Source: Anas platyrhynchos (lineage: Eukaryota; Chordata; Aves; Anseriformes; Anatidae). From it: a stretch of 64,000 nucleotides of DNA. Position numbers and translations under genes: made by a program. Below are positions 12,507 through 22,700 of the stretch, piece by piece. The DNA is taken from assembly GCF_047663525.1 (NCBI RefSeq), contig NC_092602.1, positions 999,501 to 1,063,500 of the forward strand, in the 5' to 3' direction. The notes under the pieces were generated by a model. It was given only the letters and a program-made list of their open reading frames with translations, was not told where the DNA came from and did no database searches. Positions within the stretch are counted from its first letter, which is position 1. Every line of letters begins with the position of its first letter.

Positions 12507-14705
12507 TCAGGACTGCACTGCCACGGGGCTGTGCCCGTTACCTTCGTCCTCCTTCCTGATGATCTCCAAGTCCTCGCACTCCTGGTACGTCGGCTCCTCC
12601 AGGAACTCCCAAACCTCCGCAGAGAGCTGCTCCAGTTTGTGCAGGGGAAACCAGTGGACGGAGGTGTCGTTGAAGGTGTCCGTGTACCGAGGGTGTGCTG
12701 GGAGCGCCACCTCCTCTGTCCCTTTTAAGATCTGTGCGCATTGGAAAAAATGTTATGTACTGTGCAAAAACTGTTCTGTGAGGATGGGAACAGTGCTAGC
12801 TGTACCCGTTACCCCTGTTCACAGTGTCTTCTGCAGACAACAAAAAAAAAAGAGGATTCATTTTTATGCTGTAGCTGACAAGACAGAAGGTTTTTAAGCC
12901 AACCCCCTTCTTTACAGTTCCAATTAATTCCCTTTCTCATTAAAAGGTGCTTGTCAGCACAAACCAGTCAGTTTAAAAAAAAAACACACAGTGCTTCCTA
13001 CCTTTGCTATGTAGGAGTAATCTCTCTCCAGTATTCTTGACAGCACTCTGCAAAACAAAGCCGTGAGGTGGCAGCGGGGCCGTGCCCTTCTGGGGGCTGA
13101 AGCTTCTCTGCAGCTGCGGGGAGCAGCAGGGGTAGGGGACAGGGATGCCCGAGGGCTGCTGTTGTGGCAGCAGCTCAACCTGAGCCAGGCCTTGGGCACC
13201 ACGCAGACATCCCTGAGAGAAGCGTTGGAAAAAGGCAAATGCAGAGGGAAGGGAGCAGGGCTGGGTGCGCACCTCTCCTGCATCCCCTTGAAGCTGTTGC
13301 CGATGATGACCATGTTGGACAGCGCGGCCGGGGCCCAGTTCCTCCAGAGCAGGTTGTTGTACAGTGCCTTCCCGCAGTGCACCATGTAGAACAGCGTGGG
13401 CGAATCCCGCACCCGGTGCTTGCCCTCCTGCGGGGAGCAGGGCGCTGGGGCCGGGCTGGGGCTGCACCAGGGGCCGGGACCCGGCTGGGTCGGGGCTGCC
13501 CTCACCTCGTTCTCTGGCAGCAGCCGCAGCCCCAGCTCGCCCAGCGCCGCCACCTCCAGCTCTGAGAAGGCCGGGTCGAACACCAGGCAGCGGTCAGGGG
13601 GCACCTGCGGGGACACGGGTGGGGACAGGGCCCCGGGTGGGTTGGGGACATGCAGGGGGTCAGGGACATGCAGGGGGATTGGGCTGAGTGTAGGGCAGGT
13701 ACATGTGTGTGGGACACATGGGGACAGGACCCTGTGTGGTGTGAGGACACGCGTGGGGGGAACACGGGTGGGGACAGGGTGCTGGGTGGGCTGGGGATAT
13801 GCAGGGGGTCAGGGACATGCAGGGGGATGGGGCTGAGTGTGGGGCTGGGGACAGGGCCGAGTGTGGGGCAGGGACACATGGGGACAGGGCCCTGGGTGGG
13901 CTGGGGACATGCAGGGAGTTGGGGACATGCATGGGGATGGGGCTGAGTGTGGGGCTGGGGACACGGGTGGGGTCAGGGCCCTGTGTGGGGCAGGAATACG
14001 CGTGGGGGACACAGGGGGACAGGGCCCTGTGTGAAGACACACAGGTGGGGGCAGAGCCCTGGGTGGGCTGGGGGCATTCAGGGGGTCAGGGACATGCAGG
14101 GGGATGGGGCTGAGTGTGGGGCTGGGGTCACGGGTGGGAACCGGCCACGGGTGGGGTGTGTGCCCCGCGTGGGGCTGTTCCCGGCCGTACCTCCATGCTC
14201 TGCAGCAGCAGCAGCAGGAAGGCCAGCTGGTGCCGGGCGTTGGGGCAGGTCCCGAAGCGGCCCAGCCCGTAGCAGACGCAGCGCCACGGCCGCCCCGCAA
14301 CGCACCCCGGGGCCCGGACGGCTCCTGGGGGGGGGGGGGCGTCAGGCACCGGGACACGGGGGGGACACCGGGACACCCATACACCGCCACAGCGGCCCCC
14401 CCGGTGCCCCCCCGACCCCCTCAGCCCCCCCGGTGCCCCCCCGGTGCCCCCCGGTGCCCCCCAGCTCCGCACTCACCGGCGCTGTCCTCCCAGAAGCCGG
14501 AGCCGAGCAGCTCGTCCCTGCGGGGGGGTTACCGGGGGTGAGCGTGGCCGGGGGGGGGCTGCCCGGTGTTTTTTTTTTGGGGGGGGTCCCGCACTCACCG
14601 CGCCTCCCGCAGCCTCCTCAGCACCGCGCCCCCCCCCTCGGGCTCCCCCCGTTCCCGTCTCCGCCGCCGCCGCCCCCCCGGCGCTTCCCAGGCGCCCTCC
14701 GCCAT
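12507..14705 (-). CDS. SRRD: SRR1 domain-containing protein
   Basis: SRRD is an SRR1-like protein. Arabidopsis SRR1 acts in light and clock signalling; the biochemical activity in animals is uncertain. Seven minus-strand exons: 14705-14599, 14517-14477, 14324-14191, 13604-13506, 13427-13273, 13047-13002 and 12731-12507. They total 807 nt and 268 aa, shorter than human (about 339). The N-terminus starts [11 protein letters not shown] and is Arg/Glu rich. The SRR1 core follows: [56 protein letters not shown]. The end is [16 protein letters not shown] and a Glu-rich tail. The linker before VCYGLG is much shorter than in human. Introns 4 (78 nt) and 5 (225 nt) are in frame and free of stops. Its start codon lies 91 bp from that of HPS4, so the two probably share a promoter. 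Confidence 0.94.
13606..14180. repeat. G-rich minisatellite array in SRRD intron 3
   Basis: The plus strand repeats blocks of the form GGGGACATGCAGGGGG, GGGGCTGAGTGTGGGGC and GGGACAGGGCCCTG. The pair GGGTCAGGGACATGCAGG recurs near 13657, 13807 and 14083, with a variant near 13920, so the array has a higher-order period of roughly 110-160 bp. It fills nearly the whole 586-bp intron and produces many false open frames. Confidence 0.85.
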
Positions 14706-14796
14706 CGGCCCCGCGCGGCCGCCGTCGGCGCCGCCGTCACGAGGGGGCGGGCACGGGACCGGCAGCGCCCCCCCCGCACCCCCCCACCACGGCCCC
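14706..14796. promoter_or_regulatory. Bidirectional SRRD/HPS4 promoter core
   Basis: Only 91 bases separate the SRRD start codon (minus) from the HPS4 start codon (plus). The interval is nearly all G/C, CpG rich, with an Sp1-type GC box (GGGGGCGGGC at 14743-14752) and no TATA box. The transcription start sites must lie within or beyond the opposite gene's 5' end. Confidence 0.8.
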
Positions 14797-17700
14797 ATGG
14801 CCCGGCCCGGCCCGGCCCCGTGGTGAGCGGGGAGGGGGGGGGGGACGGGGATGGAGCCTGAGGGGGGGTGGTGGTGAAGGGGGAGGGACACGGGGGGTCC
14901 CGGGGGGGTCCCGGTGCCGCCTGACGCCCCCGGTTTGGCCGTGCCCCTCAGGTGCAGCTGCTTCTTCCTCTACGACGGCTCCAAGGTGCGGGGCGAGGGG
15001 GACCCCACGAGCGCCGGGATCTGCTGCTTCCACCCCCGGCAGGTAGCGGGGGCGGGGGGGCTGGAGAGGGGCTTGGGGGGGGCACTGGGGGGGGGCTGGG
15101 GGGCACTGGGGGTTCTTGGGGGCCCTGGGAGAGTCTGGGGGGGGGTCTGGGGAGCCCTGGGGGGACACTGGGGGGCACTAGGGGGAGTTTGGGGGGGGTC
15201 TGGGGGCACTGGGGGGACACTGGGGGGACACTAGAGGGGAGCTTGGGGGGATCTGGGGGGGCCTGGGGGTACTAGGGGGAGCTAAGGGAGGCTTGGGGGG
15301 CCTAGTGGGGCCCTGAGGGGCACGAGGGGAGTCTGGGGGGGCCTGGGGGTACTGAGGGGGGGCTGAGGAGGGGTTGGGGGGCCTAGTGGGGGGTACTGGG
15401 GGGCACTAGGGGGTCTGGGGAGCTTGGGAGGGCGGGGGGGGTTCTTAGGGGGCACTAGGGTGGCTGGGGGGCACTGGGGGGCTGCGGGCACCACGGTGAC
15501 CCAGGCCTGGTGCTGCCTGGAAAAGCAGCTCAATCCCATTCCCCCCCCAGTTTCCCTGTCTCACTGCACCCATTTGACTCAGAGTTGTATTTATAATTAA
15601 TTATCTCTGAGCGTGGCGTTGTCGCCGTTCCTCTGAGCCCCATTAAAGGCCTAAAGCTGCTCTCGCCCCCCCCAGACACCCCCCGAGCAGCAGGAGCTGC
15701 TGTGCGGGCAGCTGGCGGGCGCCGTGCGCTGCGTGGCCGACATCTCGGGGGCTGCCCCCGGCCTCATCCGCCTGAGGAAGCTCAAGTTTGCTGTCAGAGC
15801 CGACGGGGACCACCTGTGGGTGAGTGCGGGGGGCTGGGGGCACCCGCTAAACCCGCGAGAAGCCCCGGCAGACTCAGGGATTTTCTTCCAGGGGGTGTGG
15901 GCCTGGCACAGGGGGACCTGGGGGGAGGCTGCAGGGCTCGGCTCCTCACTGCCAGCTTTGGGTTGCTGCAGTGGGGGCATGTGCGGGGTGATCCCTTCAC
16001 CCGGTTTGTAAAAGCCCCCCCTGCCTCTGTGCGTCTGCACCCAGTGCATCGGCTGGGATGTGCCTGGCCATGGCTGGAACAAGTCAGAAGGCTCTGGCAC
16101 TTCTGTTTCTTCCTCAGCAGCTCCAAAACAAAATTAAACATCTTAATTGCTGTAAATTGCAGGTGAACGTGAATGTTTTAAAGTTGTTACTTCCAGGAAA
16201 ATGTTGGTAACAATTTAGAGCGCTGAGCTAGGTCATCTAACGTACGATTAGAAAGGAGAACGTCTAAAACTGGCTTGCTGTTATCATTTACTTATCCTGG
16301 CTGTGCCAGGGCTCTCCTTTGGGTATTTTTGAATTTTCTTTTAATCAGACTTGTGAATCTGGGGAATGTCTGCCTGCCACCGAACTGCCTGTACGCCCTT
16401 GATACTCACTTAAAAGCAGTACAAGTTGCTCTCACCTGCTGTCCCTGGGTCGTCACGCTCACCATTTGTGGCTTTCTGCATTGAAGGTGCTGGGCTGCGC
16501 TGTTGAGCTCTCTGACATCAGCTGCAGACGGTTTCTGGAGCAGCTGATCAGCCTCTTCACCTTCTACAATGGGCCCGTGCACCGCGCTTACGCGGTAAGC
16601 AGAGAGCAGCAGCCGTGCTGGGTCTGGCTGGGAGCGCGGTGGGGATCGGGCAGTGACAGCCATGCGGATTTTGGGTGTCCGCAGGAGTTTTCTCAGGAGG
16701 AGCTGGACAGGCAGTGGGACAGGTACATTGACCACATCCAGAAAAACACCAACGACCTCCACAAGATTTTTAATTCTCTCTGGAATCTGGACAAGAACAA
16801 GGTAAAAAGCTGTCCTCTGCAGTGCATAGCTCTGTCAATGCCTCAGTTTTGGTTTTTATTTGCTGTTTTGAGCATTTCTTGGGGTTCTCTGACACGACCT
16901 CTGTTTCTCTCTATCTAGGTGGACCCCCTGCTTTTACTGAAAGCAGCTCTCATCTTGCAGACTTGCCAGTGGTCTCCCCATGTCCTGGCAGGCTGTATTC
17001 TCTACAAAGGCTTGTAAGTGACCAGGCCTGGCCCTTAAATCTGCCTGTGCTCAGAGCTCCGATCCTGGGGAGCATCCAGGGAGCAGAGCAGGGACAGCAG
17101 CTGTACACACGGGGCTGCTTTCTGGTACTGGCAGGAACATTAATGCTTCAGGCAAGGGCATCCCTGTCTGCTGCTGTATTTCAGAGAGGATAAATGGTCA
17201 CTTGTGTCTGTAAGTGGGAAAAACTGAAGCATGAAGGAATTCAAGGTTTCAGTGTAAGGAGTAGCCTGCTGTCGGTATTCAGTGAAACGTGAGGGCCTAA
17301 CGAGTTAGACAGCTCAGGTGGAAGTCCCCAGGAGAAGGCAAGAAGTGTGTACGTCATTCTCGCACTCCTTGCTGTCTTGCAGGGCACACGAGTGCCCGTC
17401 CCTGTATATTTCTGCCTGCCTTGTAGCCAGGACCGCTCTCTGTACTGGCAAAGTACAGAGAAGAATGAGACAGAATTTCCTGTGGGAAATCTGTCATCTT
17501 TCAGCTGCAGATAAATCACAGGTAGCTGAGGATGCTGCAGGTGTGGCTCTGAACGACATCAAGGAAAGCCTCGAATCCCTTGGGGGATTTGGAGAATCCC
17601 TTGGCAGCAGCATTCCTTCCCTTTGACACGGGCTGTGCCTGCAGCACATCCTACAAGCGCTGGAATTATGCCACAATGTGCGCTGCTCTCCAGGCCTGAC

Positions 17701-19688
17701 AGAGGCTGGCCAGACGTTTTTAAGGCAATGATGTCACTTGCAAGCAGGATGCTGGGCGTGAGTCACTGCAGCATCCTTAAACCTGGCAGTGTTGCCCTGG
17801 AAGCAGACGTCTGACTGCAGACCCGGGTCCTGTCCTGTGCCTGCCCATCACCCCGGTGTGTCTCACTGCCTTGCTCTTCCCTCTGGTAGAGGTTTTTTCC
17901 ACCAAACATCAGAGTTCTCTGAACCTTGCTGCAGCACTGCAGAGGGCTTTGTGCTGGGGTGAAACTTCCCTTTTTTAGAGTCTTTTGGAGAATCTGAAGA
18001 AGGTGGATCTCAGCAAGGTGTACGTGGAGAGATCACAAACCTTCCGAAGCCCTGTACAAGGGGCTACATTGCAGTACCTGGAGTGTTCGTCCTCCTGAAT
18101 CTTCTCCACTGCTCACAGCTCTTCGGGGGGTGGCAGGAAACATTGCTAATATTAGGTCCTGACTTGGCAAAACCAGATTTGTTGGCCCAGAGGAAATACC
18201 AGCAGGGTTTGTAGTGGAACCAACCCAACAAAGAGAATTTGAGTCCTGACGGTCACCCAGCTTGTGTTCCCTTTGTGCTGGGTATGGTACAGCCCGTGTC
18301 TCAGGCTGGTCCTTCAACCCACGCAGGGTTTCTAGCACAACCTGGAGGGGTGGGTGCGATGGAAAAGACCCCCCAGGGATGCCCTGTCTGGGAAACGGGG
18401 CCCTGCAGCCCAGCCAGGTCTGTGCAGAGAGCAGCCTCGTGTGAGCACCGCGCTGCCGCTGGCTCAGCCGGGATGAGAACCCCCAGCTGACTGTCAGGTG
18501 ATGCTGTGCTCATGGGTGGTGACTTGGTTTTGCACTTTCAGGATTGTGAGCACCCAGCTGCCGCCTCCTCTCACAGCCAAAGTTCTCCTCCAGGGTGATG
18601 AGCCAGGCCAGGTATGCTGCTGAGCGTGTTCGCTGCGTGCGGGTGGGCGCTCGGGGGGTGCCCCCTGGGAGCTCTCATCCCACAGGTCTTGTCTGTGGTT
18701 ACTGAGCAGGACAAATATTGATGCTGTTAAGAGCTTTTATTACTTAAGATTGAGGAAGGTTTCAAGACTTTTACACTAGGAATTTGCTTTTGTTTCAATC
18801 TGAATTTGTGAATTCTCAACCATATGATGTTTTGATGAGCGTGTTACCTAAATTTGGATATTCAGTGCTTGATATCTAAAATGAGTATCCGAAAGTGATG
18901 AATAGGTCACTTTTCATTGTCATTAAAACTTACCAGAAGTAATCATTTCTGGTGTTCAAGATCTTCTCCAAAAATGTATCAAGATCCAGTAAGAGGAATG
19001 CCTCTACTTTCTCTCTGGTGGAGAGAAGCAGGTTTTTGTTCCCCGAGTGGGCAGTAATGGCAGGCTGTGGTGTATTTCTCCCTGCTTTCAGGCGGATTTG
19101 GGTTCTTGGGAAGTCCCCTTGGCCTTGAGGGCTACCTAGGGAATAAATCATTGCCCAGAGTGGTAACCTGAAGAAGGGGATGGTCTGGGGCCTGCTGTAG
19201 TCACAGGGAGGACACCCGCTGTCCTCAGGGGGGGATGAGCTGGTGGCACTGGTGGCGAGTGCTGAGTCGTGCCATGAGCTGATGGCTGGCTTCTCTTGCA
19301 GGATGAGCGTGGAGGCGAGGAGCAGCGAGCACACGGTGAGCACCAGCAGCAGGGCAGCAGTGTGGGGGCAGCCCCCGGGCTGTGTCTGCAGTCAGGATGA
19401 GATTTCCTGGGACTGTGTCAGAGCTGAATGCAGGAGCATCCCCGAGGGCAGCGCTGCTGCTTGTCAGTGTGTGCCAGTGGGTGTTGTGTAATCAGAGCTA
19501 GTTCCTTCAGCTGAGCACAGGAGTTTGCTCTTTTGGGTTTAGTCATGAGTTCTGCAGATTCCCAACATGAATTCCAGTTCCCCATGTGTCTGCTTGGCCA
19601 CTGATGGAACCCTGAAAACAGATGGCTGCTGCTTTCAGTCATCGTTTTTGAGCATCAGTTAATAAATATTCTGCCAGGACAGTTGGAG

Positions 19689-19724
<36 letters not shown>

Positions 19725-22700
19725 GGGAGAACTTTAACTCTGTCAGGCACCGAGTGTATGAGGAGGGTGGGGAGATGCTGCCTAGTCAGACCTGGAGCTT
19801 CGGATGCCCCTGCACACAGGGTGGTAGCACGCCGCCTCCTCTTGTGGAGGGCTTTGTGCTGAGGAGTCTGGATTCTGCTCTGTGTGCTGGGACCTGTTCG
19901 TTCAACTCTCAAACCTCCGTTGCTCTTGCAGGTTCTCCGTTGCCGCAGGGCGTCCGTATCATCCCCGTGTTCCTAACAGAAGACGAGGTCTCAGTGCTCC
20001 GAGACTTCCCGGTGGAGTGGATGACAAGGTGGGAAATCACCTAAAAAAGCCCCTGCAGCTGGGAGTTAGCGTGGTGCTGTGTCCTCACCAGCCACTGCTG
20101 TTTCCCCTAACGTTAATTCAAACTCCGGCACCTTTCTGTTGAAGGGGCCTGGGGTCTTTTAGGCTGGATGGAGTCTGTGGTGTCCATATCTTTGTTGTGA
20201 AGCAGCCTGAAGCTTGGCTGTCTCCCAGGGCCAGCTGTGATGCTCCCTCAGTTCCCGGTGTTGTTTTAAGCCTTTGTGCTCTGTGAGTGAGGTGGTGCCC
20301 AGCAGTCATGTGTGTGGCCCCTGCTTTTCAGCTGTGTTAGAACTTACCCCATCCTTTGCCGAGGCAGATGTTCTTTGTAGCAGGACATGAGCTATTACAT
20401 ACTTAATAATTCTCTCTAAACAGATCCTGCTCAGCAGTTCAATCAACTTGTCTCTTGCTAGGTCGCCCATGTCCCCAGCAAGCCTCAGAGGAGAGAAGAA
20501 TGCTCCTGGCTCCCAGGCAACTCCAGAACCAACAGGAATTCAAGGAAAGCAAGACCTGAACGATGCCTCTGTGCAGGAGCCCCCCGAGCAAGCCTCAAGC
20601 ACACCCCCAGCAGCAGATGGCGTGCAGTCAGGCAGCCTCGCAGACACGGGGGCTCTGCAGAGCTTCCCCAGGATGGAAGCCAGGGCAAAGAATTCCCCAG
20701 CTGCAGAACTGAGCTGCCCGGATGACAGGAGCTCAGAGCTCGGTGGAGAAGCGTCCTTCTCATCCGACAGACCCGTGAGAGAGCTGCCGAGCCCCCCCAG
20801 GCTGCGTGCTGCTGGGCACGCTCAGGCTGCAGGTCCGTACCTGGAAGGCTTCTCCTTCCCAAACCCCTACGCGCAGGAGAGGCAGAGCACGGGGGGATCT
20901 CTTGAGGACTCGGATGTCCAACAGTGCAGTTCCCAGAGCTGTCCTGCAGGCAGCACCAGCCCAGCCGTTTGCTCTCCTGCCCAGGAGCTGAGCAGAAGGA
21001 AGTCGGGTGAAGAAGACCAGGAAGTGACCCCGAGCCCTGACAGCGTCTCTGGAGAAAGTGGTGCCACTGGTGGTAACTGGGGGGCAGATTGTCCAGCCAC
21101 TGGTGAACGGCCAGAGCTCAGCAGCAGGGGGGAGCTGCCAGCTGCAGGCACTCAGGAGAGCCAGCCCGGTGACCCAGCAGAGAGCACAGCCTGTCCCCAG
21201 CCTGGGGACAGCGCCCGGCCTCGGGAGGGCACTCGGGGAGCCCAGGGTGGCGCGGGGACCAGCGGGCACGGCAGAACGGTTCAGATGAGCTTGTACGTCC
21301 ACTGCATCAAGGGGCTGGTGCTCGCCCTGCTGGCTGAAGATCGCCTCCGAGCTGACCAGAGCTCCATCGAAAACGTGGTGAGTAGCAGACCCCGTCAGCA
21401 CCTGCAGGGCTTCGGCTGCGGCCGCTCCCGTGGTGGTGGCCGGGCAGGACGGGGCTTGGAGGCGCAGAGCGAGCAGGGAGGCTGTCCCCGACCCTGTCCT
21501 CACCTGCTGTGTGGCACAGAAGGCAAAGCTGTGCGGCGTGGCGGGATCCAGCACCCCCAGACAGCGCCGAGAGGTGTGAGCGAACGTGAGGAGCCAGCCT
21601 GGGAGGTGGGAGCTGTCACGGGTCGCTCCCGTAGCTGCTGCCGTCTGTCAGCACCAGCTCCTGAGCACAGCGTGGTGGTGCGAGACAGCCCTGCTGGCTG
21701 CCAGGGGCTGAGCTGGGTTTGGGATTTGCTGGGCAGCCCCATGGGTTCTGTGGGGCTGTCTGCAGGGCAGGGTGTGCTTGGTGGGGAGCCCTGCTGGGGC
21801 CGCAGCTCCCCGTGGCGCCTCTCCGGATGGGCACCCAGGTCCCCGGCCTGCCTCCCCCTGGCCCTGCTGTCCCCAGGGGAGCTGTGGCAGGACTGGGGGG
21901 TGCCCTCTGAGCGCTGCCTGTGGGCGCTGTGCCGGGGTGATCCAAGGTGCCTCCCGCTGCTGGGCGTGCTGCTGTGTGCAGCCTGCCCCGCCGGGCGCTG
22001 CGCTGCCGGTAACAAGGGGCTCAAGGGTGCGGGGGGAAGACGAGGCTGCTCCGGCGCCTCCCTGTGAAGGATGAGGCTGCAGAGCTGCTGCCTGGCCTCG
22101 GCCTCAGCTGGGGAGCTGAGTCAAAGCTGCAGAGGCCCGTTTGATGTGCCAGTTGCCATAGGAACAACCTCATTTCTTCAGCTGTCAGACTGCAAGGTGG
22201 GGGAGAGCTCCGGCTGATGCCGGCTGCCAGCAGCGCAGCCTCAAGGGCGCAAAGCTCAAGGTTTGCTTCTGAGCTCTGGGGCTCGGTGGCTGTGTCCGTG
22301 ACCCCCCCATGCCCCGGGGGATGCACAGCCCGCAGGGTTGGCTTGCCAGGGAAGGGGTGGATGCAAAATCAGCCAAGGCCAGGACGCCTTAGCCTTCTGC
22401 ACCAGAAATGCCAAATCATCGTCCCCTTCCTGTTCCTGCTCATCTTGGCATGCTTCTGCTTCGGATCTCCTCTTGGCAAACCGTTACCTCTGCCCAGCTT
22501 TATTTTTCTCCTGGTTTTCCTGGCTACAGCCTTCCTCTTGGAGCAGGTGTTATGTCCTGGAGCTGTGCTGCCTGTCCCATCCTCCTGGAGCAACGCGCCC
22601 CTCCTCCAGGACACGGAGCTGGGAGCGTTGAGGCTGCGCTGCTGGCGTCGCGCTGGGCTCGAGGCACGGCCGCAGCTTTCTGTCCTTTTGTTTATCTGTG

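Noticed and set aside
13389-14180. Several Gly-rich open frames in the SRRD region
   Set aside because: They are products of the minisatellite and of the antisense of SRRD exons.
20448-22067. 539-codon plus frame as a separate gene
   Set aside because: Its first 305 codons are HPS4 exon 10 and the rest is intron; the exon ends at a good donor that joins in phase to HSSLASLNG.
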